Shown in pieces: positions 52,701 to 61,041 of a DNA stretch of 64,000 nt (its first letter is position 1; every line of letters starts with the position of its first letter). This DNA is from Deltaproteobacteria bacterium. GTDB taxonomy: Bacteria > UBA10199 > JACPAL01. The notes beneath the pieces were generated by a model. That model searched no databases. It had not been told where the DNA came from and saw only the letters and a list, made by a program, of their open reading frames with translations. The stretch is taken from positions 1 through 64,000 of the forward strand of contig JACPAK010000008.1 of the NCBI GenBank assembly GCA_016180845.1. The letters run 5' to 3'. A program made the translations under genes and the position numbers.

Positions 52701-54289
52701 TCTGTCGATTCCAGAAGAGGGCAATTGTCCGTAGCATCCGCAATACCATCATCATCATCATCAGAATCATCTTCCCGACAGACCCTGCTCCCTCGACTAT
52801 CAATCACACCGATCTCCCTTGGAGCCAGCCGGGGTTCGCAATCAGTGATATCAGAAGTCCCGTCGTTGTCATCATCGTCATCATCAGGGACGCAGGAAGA
52901 GCGCCCTACATCCCCTAAAAAGATACTCACCTCTATTTCACCTTGCGCATCGAGGGGCAAACAGTCAGAGGTGTCCAAAGTTCCATCATTGTCATCATCC
53001 TCGTCATCCACAACACAGGAGGAACCCCCACTCTCATTGGTGATCACCATCTCCCCCTCTTGACTGAGCGGATTACAATCCGAACTATCCGGTGTCCCAT
53101 CCCCATCATCATCGGTATCTCGATTATTCCCTATCCGATCATGATCGGTATCTACAGACTCCCGCGCATCCAAGGGAAAGGCGTCTGCAGTATCAACAAC
53201 CCCGTCATTATCATCATCCGTATCGGCATTATCCCCTCGACGATCGCGGTCGTTGTCCCGCGACTCCCTCGGATCAAGTGGGAAAATGTCTTCCGTGTCA
53301 GGACTTCCATCCCCATCATCATCGGTGTCGGCTTGATTCCCGATACCATCGCCATCGGTATCTACAGACTCTCGACTGTCTCGTGGGAACGGGTCACTGG
53401 CATCCGCCACACCGTCGTTGTCATCATCGTCATCGTCGACCAGACAAGAAGATCCCCCTCTGCGATCAATGATATTGATCTCTCCGGAGGCGCTTCGGGG
53501 AAAGCAGTCAGAGGCATCAGGCGTCCCGTCATTGTCATCATCCATATCGGCATTATTGCCTGACCCGTCGCTATCGGTATCGAGACTCTCTCGCCCATCC
53601 CGCGGGAAGGCATCCCTCGTATCCGCCACTCGATCATCATCATCATCGTCATCATCAACCACACAGGCGGGCATACCAGATCGGTTGTTCACACCAATCT
53701 CACCCAAAGCGCTTAGTGGAGAACAATCCGATCCATCCGGTGTTCCATCGTTATCATCATCGTCATCATCCACAACACAGCGACGCCGTCTGGAGGCATC
53801 GGTTATCTGTATCTCCCCAAAGGCATTCCGGGGATTACAATCCAGCGCATCCGGAGTGTCATCATCATCATCGTCACTATCGTCTACGGTACATCGACGG
53901 GAACCGGTTTCGTCTGTCATAAAAATCGCTACCCGCGCATCGCGAGGGGCACAATCACCCCGGTCAATCGCACCATCGTCGTCATCATCGTCATCGTCGA
54001 TGACACAAGATGAACCAGCGGATGGATTGACAATGACAACCTCACCATCGGCACTGAGGGGAGAGCAATCATTTCGATCAAGGGTTCCATCGTTATCATC
54101 ATCGTTATCACAGGCATCTCCACGCCGATCCCCATCGGTGTCTGTTTGGTCATTATTGCGAACCGTAGGGCAGTTGTCCCGGAAATCGGCGATCTGATCC
54201 CGATCCTGGTCAGACTCAAGATTCTGTGAATAAAGGGGAAAGGCAAAGAGGAGTAAAAAAGAGAGGGCAAGAAGCTGACTCAGTCGCAT
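49799..54289 (-). CDS. Giant secreted M11-like metalloprotease with Ca-binding repeats (1,496 aa)
   Basis: The start is placed at ATG 54289, after the sigma-54-like element, giving the signal peptide MRLSQLLALSFLLLFAFPLYSQ. Residues about 25-1000 are thrombospondin-type-3-like Asp-rich loops that bind Ca2+ in the family. Eleven copies of an 18-residue Cys/His/Asp unit are embedded (568-765). Two Fn3-like domains follow. The protease domain (about 1160-1430) has HEMGHTIGHLQHDG from 1294 and a Met-turn YSPMGG, closest to the gametolysin family (M11). The third zinc His is one residue later than in classical metzincins. It is followed by the gene for a small periplasmic protein. Confidence 0.85.
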   Translation of the reverse strand: MRLSQLLALSFLLLFAFPLYSQNLESDQDRDQIADFRDNCPTVRNNDQTDTDGDRRGDACDNDDDNDGTLDRNDCSPLSADGEVVIVNPSAGSSCVIDDDDDDDDGAIDRGDCAPRDARVAIFMTDETGSRRCTVDDSDDDDDDTPDALDCNPRNAFGEIQITDASRRRRCVVDDDDDDNDGTPDGSDCSPLSALGEIGVNNRSGMPACVVDDDDDDDDRVADTRDAFPRDGRESLDTDSDGSGNNADMDDDNDGTPDASDCFPRSASGEINIIDRRGGSSCLVDDDDDDNDGVADASDPFPRDSRESVDTDGDGIGNQADTDDDGDGSPDTEDIFPLDPRESRDNDRDRRGDNADTDDDNDGVVDTADAFPLDARESVDTDHDRIGNNRDTDDDGDGTPDSSDCNPLSQEGEMVITNESGGSSCVVDDEDDDNDGTLDTSDCLPLDAQGEIEVSIFLGDVGRSSCVPDDDDDDNDGTSDITDCEPRLAPREIGVIDSRGSRVCREDDSDDDDDGIADATDNCPLLESTDQTDTDGDSQGNPCDTNDDNDEREDVVDSCPTDPDDSIGDPCNHNDCVDRSTRDDVGDACIHNDCADRSLEDSIGDPCNHDDCADRSARDAVGDACVHNDCADLSTEDSVGDPCNHTDCSDRTPRDEVGDACIHNDCADRSLEDSIGDPCNHDDCPDRSLRDAVGDVCNHNDCADLSLQDMIGDPCNHTDCSDRTPQDSTGNSCNHTDCADLSTMDSVGDRCNHSDCSDRTAQDSFGDPCNHDEDRDGLPDTSDNCPLLANPDQRNNDGDGAGDLCDLDDDNDFRVDAEDNCPLLFNSDQVNTDGDTEGDACDTDDDNDSVTDITDNCPLVANPDQANSDGDSIGDLCEPTPSDRDRDGFPDETDTCPDLARQNQTDTDGDGQGNPCDSDDDGDGTPDTTDNCPLDADNCAVTVSGDCPVVDLMAMHYDPTNVAACRLLFMSWQLPTGAECNISRVRIFVDGELNGIFMPSQTSGSRFATPGRRHDVSVRTMMGVGDVEIGRAEFSITMPPCPEFPPPVSNVTSCSPVSLTATIHECARTSLGWSIPTDSSCSITRYAFYRNGIYFGTSLSGGTGTTRTRYDNYAIPGIDNRYMVMTLDQDYNSLGTAEITTPLPACGPPRDSWNVKVVYLQFADSTEARYDSSGNLIDAAYFDNLVFSGPRSYRAFLEENSYGQSTITGNAYGPFVLPGRMSDYCMTVIGGIASNCNITAIRGAARTIADPIVHYADADVIIDEIAGMAGGFSGISNGFREGSTPRELLGTITHEMGHTIGHLQHDGSWTCPDRTFGSDIDNYLDVGCSASVYGTTYSPMGGSTSYHHHAWHKEVFGFIGSEQIALSDSDGATEFILEALEVSGDGLKTVKVPLHEGGHYYFIEYRKPIGFDGSDGYQTPLAEGVYLRLKTNYSVMSSGGTGDTDVFVPRNYRLSPGTSFVDSNRGITIEVLGMSEGESGNEARVRITRTEPGSGG
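51995..52588 (-). repeat. Eleven tandem 54-bp repeats (18-residue Cys/His/Asp unit)
   Basis: Within the metalloprotease gene, eleven 54-bp units encode the consensus GDxCNHxDCxDRSxxDxI, each exactly 18 residues, and a partial twelfth (GDPCNHDED) follows. Cys4, His6, Asp8, Cys9, Asp11 and Asp16 are almost invariant. Units alternate in two flavours (for example GDAC and GDPC types), suggesting growth by duplication of pairs. Confidence 0.9.
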
Positions 54290-54306
54290 AGTCATATCAG
54301 GTAGAA

Positions 54307-54321
54307 GCAACTTACGTGCCA
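54307..54321 (-). promoter_or_regulatory. Consensus sigma-54 promoter of the giant metalloprotease
   Basis: On the minus strand: TGGCACG, four bases, TTGC, followed by T, a full match to the sigma-54 consensus. The GC ends 17 nt before the ATG at 54289 and 11 nt before an in-frame ATG at 54295. An upstream GTG start would place the promoter inside the gene. An inverted repeat TGATAA/TTATCA at 54412-54427, about 120 bp upstream, could be an activator site. Confidence 0.78.
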
Positions 54322-54411
54322 CAGATCGACTCAGATCACCAGAAAAAATCTTTGTAATTTGGCTAGTTACCTTTTTGGACCTGCTGACGTGGAGTCAAAA
54401 TATTCTCAAAG

Positions 54412-54427
54412 TGATAAACAATTATCA
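54412..54427. promoter_or_regulatory. Inverted repeat upstream of the metalloprotease promoter
   Basis: TGATAA, four bases, TTATCA. It lies about 90 bp upstream of the -24 element, within the usual range for enhancer-binding activators, and 20 bp after the ino1 stop. It may equally be a weak, AT-rich terminator of ino1. Confidence 0.35.
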
Positions 54428-54446
54428 GAATGATAAATGGAGCAAA

Positions 54447-55760
54447 TCATTCATAGTACTCTAACCCAAGATGAGTGATCTGATCTTCACCCATCAGATA
54501 CCGAAGTGTGTTCTTGAGCTTCATCTCCTGGATGAAGAGATTGTGTTCTGGATAGAGACCGGGGGCAGTCATTGGGCTCTTGTAATAGAAAGAAAGCCAC
54601 TCCTGAATCCCCTTCATCTTCGCCCGTTGGGCAAGGTCCATGAACAAGGCGAGGTCCAGGACAAGTGGTGCCGCCAGAATCGAATCACGGCAGAGGAAGT
54701 CGACCTTCAACTGCATCGGATAACCGAGCCAGCCGAAGAGATCGATATTGTCCCATCCCTCCTTATTATCTCCGCGAGGGGGGTAATAATTGATCCGAAC
54801 CTTATGAAAAATCTTCCCATAAAGATCGGGATAGAGCTCTGGCTGGAGAATCGTATCCAAGACACCTAGTTTGCTTTCTTCCTTTGTCTTAAAGGAGTCG
54901 GGGTCATCGAGGACCTCTCCATCACGATTCCCCAGGATGTTCGTCGAATACCAACCGGCAAGCCCCAAGTATCGCGCCTTAAATCCAGGAGCGAGGATTG
55001 TCTTCATCAAGGTCTGCCCTGTCTTGAAATCCTTTCCGGAAAGGGGAACATGATTTTCCTGGGCTAGTTCCATGAGGGCTGGAATATCAGACGTCAGATT
55101 AGGGGCCCCATTGGCAAAGGCAACACGCAACTTCAGGGCGGCATAGGCATAGATCATGCTTGGGGCGATATCCGTGTCGTTCGACTCAAGCCCCTTTTCA
55201 AAAGCAGCAAGTGATTGATGGACCGGCTTCGGCTGGAGATAAACTTCTGTCGAACCACACCAGACCACCACGAGACGTGAACAACCATTCGATTTTTTAA
55301 AAGATTCAATATCCTGTCTTAATTGATCCGCGAGATCCCGCTTCGTCTTTCCTGTTTTCACATTCGACCCATCCAGGCGACGGACATAATTTTTATCAAA
55401 AACCGCCTTCATCGGTCGAACCTTCTCCAGTTCAGTTTTTAATTGGTGAACCAACTCCTTCTCGAGGACACCGGCATGGAGCGCCGCCTCATAGGCATTA
55501 TCAGGGAAGATATCCCAAGCGCCAAAAACCAGGTCGTTCAAGTTCGCGAGGGGAACAAATTCTCTGACGAGTGGAGTCCTCTTTTCAGTCCTCTTCCCGA
55601 GGCGAATGGTCCCAATTTGAGTCATCGAGCCGATCGGCTTCGCGAGCCCCTTTTTCACCGCCTCAACACCGGCGATAAAGGTGGTCGAAACCGCTCCGAG
55701 TCCGACAAGCAGGATTCCCAACTTCCCCTGGGCAGGTTCAATCATTGGTTTTGTCTTCAT
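54447..55760 (-). CDS. ino1: myo-Inositol-3-phosphate synthase
   Basis: A 437-residue NAD-dependent enzyme converting glucose-6-phosphate to inositol-3-phosphate. The Rossmann loop is GLGAVSTTFIAG (about 21-32). Further family segments are WDIFPDNAYEAA, VVVWCGSTEV, the catalytic region SGKDFKTGQT and LAPGFKARYLGLAGWYSTNILGNRDG, then SPMTAPGLYPEHNL. The SuhB homologue at 5846-6637 could remove the phosphate. Transcribed away from the membrane gene at 55849. Confidence 0.95.
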   Translation of the reverse strand: MKTKPMIEPAQGKLGILLVGLGAVSTTFIAGVEAVKKGLAKPIGSMTQIGTIRLGKRTEKRTPLVREFVPLANLNDLVFGAWDIFPDNAYEAALHAGVLEKELVHQLKTELEKVRPMKAVFDKNYVRRLDGSNVKTGKTKRDLADQLRQDIESFKKSNGCSRLVVVWCGSTEVYLQPKPVHQSLAAFEKGLESNDTDIAPSMIYAYAALKLRVAFANGAPNLTSDIPALMELAQENHVPLSGKDFKTGQTLMKTILAPGFKARYLGLAGWYSTNILGNRDGEVLDDPDSFKTKEESKLGVLDTILQPELYPDLYGKIFHKVRINYYPPRGDNKEGWDNIDLFGWLGYPMQLKVDFLCRDSILAAPLVLDLALFMDLAQRAKMKGIQEWLSFYYKSPMTAPGLYPEHNLFIQEMKLKNTLRYLMGEDQITHLGLEYYE

Positions 55761-55848
55761 AAAATTGCGCTAACCCCTATATGAGCTTTTTAAATTAAGC
55801 AACCGTTTCTATTGAGAGACGAAGAGGAGATCAAATAAAGGGGTTTTT

Positions 55849-56355
55849 ATGGGAGCGGAGAACGTCAAAAACAATCAAGTTGGCCTTGGCTGGGGGATAT
55901 TCGGAGCAGCGATCGGAGGAACGGTTGCCGGAGGAATAGCTGGTTGCCAGGAGATTTTGCGCGGTTCTCCAATGAAAGTCGCCTCACGAGAAATCATCGC
56001 ATGGGCCCTGATAAGTACGATTGTTGGAATCCCAACAAGCTGGATGACCAGGCGCTTTATGAAAAAAGATGAGGGGGAAAACAGCCAGACCCCTTTTTTA
56101 GGACTGGCCGATATGGCAATACTTTCTCAGGTAATCATACAATTTGGTGGTGGCGGAATTATTGCCCGTCTCTTTAATCCCACGGTTCATTCCTTTAGAG
56201 AAGCTTTTAGAGTCACCTGTAAAAATCCCCACTCTTTGGGGGCATTCGGTTCTGCCATCTTTGTAGGTCTTTGCGTAGCCGGTGCGCTTTCCTTCGGCGA
56301 AATGTGTCGGCTCGCCTGGGTCAGTGCCCAAACGGCAAGAGAGCTTCCAAAATAG
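55849..56355 (+). CDS. Small multi-helix membrane protein (168 aa)
   Basis: Four hydrophobic segments (about 10-28, 45-62, 82-103, 128-148) separated by short charged loops, with Gly-rich helices (GIFGAAIGGTVAGGIAG). No family is recognised. AAAGGGG precedes the ATG. It sits 66 bp before the 818-residue transglutaminase-like membrane gene and might be part of the same unit. Confidence 0.68.
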   Translation: MGAENVKNNQVGLGWGIFGAAIGGTVAGGIAGCQEILRGSPMKVASREIIAWALISTIVGIPTSWMTRRFMKKDEGENSQTPFLGLADMAILSQVIIQFGGGGIIARLFNPTVHSFREAFRVTCKNPHSLGAFGSAIFVGLCVAGALSFGEMCRLAWVSAQTARELPK

Positions 56356-56421
56356 ACCTATTCGTCAAGAGATCTTCTGACAACTTTCTCTAAATCAAAC
56401 CGATAATAACATTGAGCTTTT

Positions 56422-58878
56422 ATGGTCAATGACCTTCAAATGAATCGACGGATTCATGACAAGATTGAAGAAGACCTGGAGTCCCTCGGTTCTCTTCAGA
56501 CACGAATCGAGAATACAACCCACTGGGTTCCCCGTTTCGTATCCAAATGGACATCGGGATCCGGCGATCTCCTCGACGAATCAATCAGCCATAGAAAAAA
56601 GGCGTACGAAACCCTCTACCCGACGCGATACACGCTCGAATCAAAAGGAGTCGTCTCCCCTGAAAATCTCAGGGATACTTCGCAGAGGCTCTTGTCCGCC
56701 TCCCGTGAGGCCCAAACTGCCAAGGAACTTTGGTGGCAATACAATCAAAAATCAGTCGCCTCGGCAGAAAAATGGGAGTCATGGCTTCAAGCAATATCGG
56801 GGGGGATTCTAGGCGGTTTTCTTGTCGGATCGGTCTTTGGATTTTTTCCAGATCGGGGAGACCTCCGTAATTACTTTATTGATAGACTGCCTCACTTAAG
56901 CGATCGCTGGACAAAAAATCTTAAAGGTCCCACGTTTCTGCTTTTCACGGGTGCCGCAATTCTCTTCATGGGTTTCATTCATGGAGTTGTTGTCCCCCAT
57001 GAGCCAGAAGATAAACTACCCGAAAAGGAAGAGCTGAGAAAACTTGCCCTCGAGGCACGGGAGGGGATCAAGACAAAAGATCCAAAAATCCTTCGAAAGA
57101 TCGGTCAATTTACGATCCGCACCGAACAGGTGGTAGAGACCGAGCTTCTCACAAAAGCGGAAAAAGAGGTGGAACTTTCTCAGTGGAATAGTCTGGGAGA
57201 AACTTATCGAGGTTTAGCCGCCTCAAAAAAATCAGACGACTGGAAAGGACAAGTCCAGGCCATCATGCATTACAATTTTGAGAATTATTTTCAACATTAT
57301 GTCCGGTCGAATGCCTTGATACGACAAGTCCTGAAGGGTTTTGGCGGGAATTGTGAGACATCGACGAAGATGACGATCGCTGCTTTTTATGAATCGGGAA
57401 TCGAACTCCCCGAGGGATATATTTTAGGGGTACAAAAATTTCGCGACCATATGCAGCCGGTAATCTATAGCACAAAATACGGATGGATGTGGGACCTCAT
57501 GGAGAATCAATGGACCCAAGAGATTCGTGCCCCGATTTTCCAGGTCACGATTCTCTACCACGCCTTCTTGAAATCGCAGAAGGTCGATCCAAAAGTTTCT
57601 GAAAAAGAGCTCCTGATCGCCCCCTCAAATTCCGTCGACGATACCCCCCGCACCGCCCGTCACGACGCGACGAACTCAAACCTCCTCTTCCCTCAAGGGA
57701 GCGGCTACTACAACTCCGGACCGGCACCGGAAGAGGCCTACCTGAAAAACCCCTATGCAACTTCCGAAGGCGATCGCTTCCAAACGCCCGTAGAAGATAA
57801 GCAAGGAGTTCGTCAGAAAAAAAGAGAGAACCAAGACAAATTAAAAGGGGTTTACGCGCTGGGGGATCTCAGGACGGATTGGAAGCAATATTATGAATCA
57901 CTATTTTCCAGCGAGGAAAATATCCTCCCCTGTCTCATCGAAAGAGATGGGGAGCTTGTTATTTTTAACAACGTGCTTCAGAGAAATCATTATCGTTCAC
58001 TTCTCTCCGATGAAGCGAGGGCCAACTTTTTAATGAACCTCGCCTTCAGTTCTCTTTCAGGACTTCTTGATCGATCCTACCTCAATGATTCGATAAATCT
58101 TCTGGAGGACTCAAAACAGATTCGGAATTTTGATCGGGAAAGATTCACTTCTGTGAAAAAATTGATGATGAAAATTTTCAACACCATCGCGCTCACTAAA
58201 AAATATCTCCCTCCGAGTCATCACACCCAGCTCATTCAAAGATTAAAAGAGGCCTATCCTGAGTTTGAACGGCTCATGAATCTCAAAATAAAATTTGAAA
58301 GAGATGTTTTAGAGAATCCGGCCTCGACTCTGAAATTCCTTGGTGAATTGAATCATGATCAGAGATTCAACCTCCTGGAACTCATGGCTGCTATTGGCGG
58401 AACTTACCTTTCACCACGATGGGGCGGTTTCTACTCGACGTTCCCTCTGAGCGAGGCGGAGAAGGCCATGGAGAGGGAGGCACAAAATGGAGAACTGCCC
58501 CCGGAGGTCATGGTCGACCTGATCCTCTATTATGGAGGGGGCGAAGAGACAACGATCACCCGGCAGTGGGATCAGCAGATCCAGGGAACCTTCCTCCGTC
58601 TCAATGGGGATCAATCATACAATAACTTCTTTCTTGAATCGTTCCGCCGGTGGCCCATTCAAATAAAAACGGATGGGGGCGTCCCTTCTGCTACGAAGCT
58701 TGGGTTCCTCCTTCAATCTGGAACTGATTTTGAGGAATTTTACGTGATCCCTAAAAACACACGACGTGAGTTTAAGGAAATCCTCACGTCGATCCTTGGC
58801 AAACCGGCTCGTGAAGGAGAGATCGTCCACGACCCCGCCCTTCTCCGAAAGATGAGGCAGCAGTACCTCATCCAGTAA
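56422..58878 (+). CDS. Membrane protein with transglutaminase-like domain (818 aa)
   Basis: Two membrane helices (about 132-150 and 169-190) follow a charged N-terminal helical domain. Residues about 270-400 show a transglutaminase-like triad: Cys311 in GGNCETS, His343 in FRDHMQP and Asp358 in WMWDLMENQW, with the spacing and aromatic surroundings of that fold. The C-terminal half is helical with acidic stretches and no known family. A TAACAT box ends 9 nt before the ATG, but the -35 is weak. Such bacterial proteins may be proteases or crosslinkers; activity here is inferred. It has no obvious partner other than the small neighbours. Confidence 0.72.
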   Translation: MVNDLQMNRRIHDKIEEDLESLGSLQTRIENTTHWVPRFVSKWTSGSGDLLDESISHRKKAYETLYPTRYTLESKGVVSPENLRDTSQRLLSASREAQTAKELWWQYNQKSVASAEKWESWLQAISGGILGGFLVGSVFGFFPDRGDLRNYFIDRLPHLSDRWTKNLKGPTFLLFTGAAILFMGFIHGVVVPHEPEDKLPEKEELRKLALEAREGIKTKDPKILRKIGQFTIRTEQVVETELLTKAEKEVELSQWNSLGETYRGLAASKKSDDWKGQVQAIMHYNFENYFQHYVRSNALIRQVLKGFGGNCETSTKMTIAAFYESGIELPEGYILGVQKFRDHMQPVIYSTKYGWMWDLMENQWTQEIRAPIFQVTILYHAFLKSQKVDPKVSEKELLIAPSNSVDDTPRTARHDATNSNLLFPQGSGYYNSGPAPEEAYLKNPYATSEGDRFQTPVEDKQGVRQKKRENQDKLKGVYALGDLRTDWKQYYESLFSSEENILPCLIERDGELVIFNNVLQRNHYRSLLSDEARANFLMNLAFSSLSGLLDRSYLNDSINLLEDSKQIRNFDRERFTSVKKLMMKIFNTIALTKKYLPPSHHTQLIQRLKEAYPEFERLMNLKIKFERDVLENPASTLKFLGELNHDQRFNLLELMAAIGGTYLSPRWGGFYSTFPLSEAEKAMEREAQNGELPPEVMVDLILYYGGGEETTITRQWDQQIQGTFLRLNGDQSYNNFFLESFRRWPIQIKTDGGVPSATKLGFLLQSGTDFEEFYVIPKNTRREFKEILTSILGKPAREGEIVHDPALLRKMRQQYLIQ

Positions 58879-58940
58879 AAAAACTAAAAAAAGAAAAAAA
58901 TTCGCAACTTTTTTTAGCGGACTGCGATGATGTATTTGTT

Positions 58941-59291
58941 ATGAGCATGGTGCATTGGTTTAAAGGCATATTTTCCGCATCCCGCCCGGAGACTCTGAGC
59001 GGTGAGGCGATCAAGCAAGGGGCCGAGGTCTCTGAAAAGAGGGGCAAACCGAAGCTGATCGATTTAACGGACGGCTTTTATCTCGTTGAGGCGGCCAAGA
59101 AATGGGGCGCTTATTTCTTCCGTCGAAACCGGGATGATTTCGCTGATTTTCGTCAACATGTGAAGACCCATCGAAAGGTCCGGAAACATATCGCTGACTT
59201 CTACGATCTACCTGATATTGTTGATGAAGTTACCGAGAAGATCCTCGCCGCCTCCAAGGAAGACGAGCGGTTCAAGCAGCTTTTTAGCTAG
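58941..59291 (+). CDS. Hypothetical basic protein (116 aa)
   Basis: A soluble, charged protein (FRRNRDDFADFRQHVKTHRKVRKHIADFYDLP) with no signal peptide or membrane segment. A second in-frame ATG lies two codons downstream. No family is recognised, and there is no clear Shine-Dalgarno. It is convergent with comM. It could be a nucleic-acid-associated protein given its Arg/Lys content, but nothing proves this. Confidence 0.6.
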   Translation: MSMVHWFKGIFSASRPETLSGEAIKQGAEVSEKRGKPKLIDLTDGFYLVEAAKKWGAYFFRRNRDDFADFRQHVKTHRKVRKHIADFYDLPDIVDEVTEKILAASKEDERFKQLFS

Positions 59292-59322
59292 CGATCAATT
59301 TACCTGTTTCGATCAAAAAGAC

Positions 59323-60852
59323 TCATCCCTTAAAACTCCTGTCTAACACTCGATATTGCACCGCCTCGGCAAGATGCGACGCCGAAATCTGTTCCGAGCT
59401 CTTAAGATCAGCAATCGTACGAGCAACCTTCAGGATACGGTCGTAGGCCCGTGCCGAGAGGCCTAATGTCTCGACCGCCTGCTCCAAAATCCTCGCCCCT
59501 TCCCTGTCCAGGCTGCAAAATTTCTGGATGAGTTGCCCCTTCATTTGGCTATTACAGTAGACCTTGTGCCTCTGAAATCGTTCCTTCTGGATCAACCTCG
59601 CCCGGTTAACTCGTTTCCGGATCTCAGAAGAGGATTCACAAGCGCCCGATCCGGCAAGATCCTTGTACTCTACAGGGGGCACCTCAATCTGAAGATCGAT
59701 GCGGTCCATGAGGGGACCGGAGATTCGAGTCCGATAATGATCGATCTGCTCCGGAGAACAAGTGCAGGGTCGTCGCCGCGATCCTAAATAACCACACCGG
59801 CATGGATTCATCGAAGCGACCAACATAAACCGCGCCGGAAAAGTGACCGATGTCAGGGCGCGAGAAATGGTCATCTTATTCGATTCCAAGGGTTGGCGAA
59901 GGATTTCGAGGACGTTTTTTTTGAATTCCGTCAGCTCGTCGAGAAACAGAACCCCGTTGTGGGCGAGACTGACCTCACCCGGTCTCGGATGGGCACCGCC
60001 TCCCGCAAGGCCGGCATCTGAAATTGTATGGTGCGGCGAACGAAACGGTCTCTCTTTCAAAAGCGATCTTCGACCATCGAGCTGCCCCACGACGCTGTAA
60101 ACCTTGGTCGTCTCAAGCGCCTCTTCAAACTCCATTGGCGGCAGGATCGTCGGAAGACGTTCGGCAAGCATCGTCTTTCCGGAACCAGGAGGCCCCATCA
60201 TCAACAGATTATGCCCCCCTGCTGCTGCGATCTCCAAGACACGCTTTGCCTGAAACTGCCCCTTCACCTCAGAGAAATCGGCAGAAAAAGAGGGACCGTC
60301 CTCGAAAGAGAAGGGAGTTGGAATCGCCGGCTCAAGCTTTTTCTCATCCGTCAGGTGCTGGACAATATCAGAAAGATGACGAACCCCAAAAAGCGTGACG
60401 TCAGAAACGACAGAGGCCTCAGAAACATTTTTTTCCGGGAGGATCAAGGAGGGGATTTTTTTCTTGCGAGCCATGAGAGCGATCGAGAGGGCACCTGTTA
60501 TTGGCTTGATCTCTCCATGCAATGAAAGCTCACCCGCCATGAGAATCCGGCCAATTTTCTGCCGGTCAATCAATTCAGACGAGGCTAAAAGTCCAACGGC
60601 AATCGGGAGGTCAAAGGCGGTCCCCTCTTTTTTAATATCGGCTGGGGCAAGGTTGATCGTGATGCGCCGGCGATGAAAATGGTACCCCGAGTTTCTGATC
60701 GCCGCAATCACACGCTCCTGACTCTCTCTGACCGAAGACTCCGGGAGTCCGACCGTTGTCCATCGGGCAATGCCAGGCGCAATATCGACCTCTACCTCAA
60801 CAGGGTAGGCATCAATTCCGATCAAACCGGCGCTAAGAATCTTCGACAGCAT
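59323..60852 (-). CDS. comM: Mg-chelatase-like AAA ATPase ComM/YifB
   Basis: A 509-residue hexameric branch-migration helicase that helps integrate incoming DNA during transformation. It opens MLSKILSAGLIGIDAYPVEVEV, the usual YifB start, followed by Walker A GPPGSGKTM (about 216-224), FRSPHHTISDAGL, the FLDELTEF Walker B and the C-terminal RTIADLKSSEQISASHLAEA. The ATG at 60852 gives family length and lies 14 nt after the GC of a sigma-54-like element. An alternative ATG at 60885 has GGAGA upstream but adds 11 residues across the promoter. Confidence 0.93.
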   Translation of the reverse strand: MLSKILSAGLIGIDAYPVEVEVDIAPGIARWTTVGLPESSVRESQERVIAAIRNSGYHFHRRRITINLAPADIKKEGTAFDLPIAVGLLASSELIDRQKIGRILMAGELSLHGEIKPITGALSIALMARKKKIPSLILPEKNVSEASVVSDVTLFGVRHLSDIVQHLTDEKKLEPAIPTPFSFEDGPSFSADFSEVKGQFQAKRVLEIAAAGGHNLLMMGPPGSGKTMLAERLPTILPPMEFEEALETTKVYSVVGQLDGRRSLLKERPFRSPHHTISDAGLAGGGAHPRPGEVSLAHNGVLFLDELTEFKKNVLEILRQPLESNKMTISRALTSVTFPARFMLVASMNPCRCGYLGSRRRPCTCSPEQIDHYRTRISGPLMDRIDLQIEVPPVEYKDLAGSGACESSSEIRKRVNRARLIQKERFQRHKVYCNSQMKGQLIQKFCSLDREGARILEQAVETLGLSARAYDRILKVARTIADLKSSEQISASHLAEAVQYRVLDRSFKG

Positions 60853-60866
60853 CGATTGGGAGTGAA

Positions 60867-60881
60867 GCAAGATTGGTGCCA
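60867..60881 (-). promoter_or_regulatory. Sigma-54-like promoter of comM
   Basis: On the minus strand: TGGCACC, four bases, TTGC, then T. This matches the consensus at all positions except one. The GC ends 14 nt before the ATG at 60852, nearly the same as for the genes at 241, 4499 and 20853. Confidence 0.68.
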
Positions 60882-61002
60882 ACATACAGGTCTCCTCGGA
60901 CCTTCCGAGAGAATAGCTTAGGTTCGACACCACGCTAGTACCAAGCGAGCGAATCGTCTGAATTTCGGAATGACCGTCCGATTTTGCTCCTGTCTTATTC
61001 TG

Positions 61003-61032
61003 TTGCACCCTGCTCATTTTTTTTGATAAACG
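61003..61032 (+). promoter_or_regulatory. Promoter of sucC, leaderless type
   Basis: TTGCAC, an 18-bp spacer, TAAACG, ending 9 nt before the ATG at 61042. The -10 box is weak, but spacing is as in other leaderless-type starts here. No Shine-Dalgarno is present. Confidence 0.4.
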
Positions 61033-61041
61033 CCCGACCAA

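Noticed and set aside
53418-54197. Serine-rich plus-strand reading frame
   Set aside because: It is the antisense reading of Asp codons (GAT/GAC) in the metalloprotease gene and has no start signals.
51700-54250. CRISPR-like or microsatellite array in the ATC-rich region
   Set aside because: The repeats are in frame with the Asp-rich loops of the giant metalloprotease and vary like codons, with no spacers.
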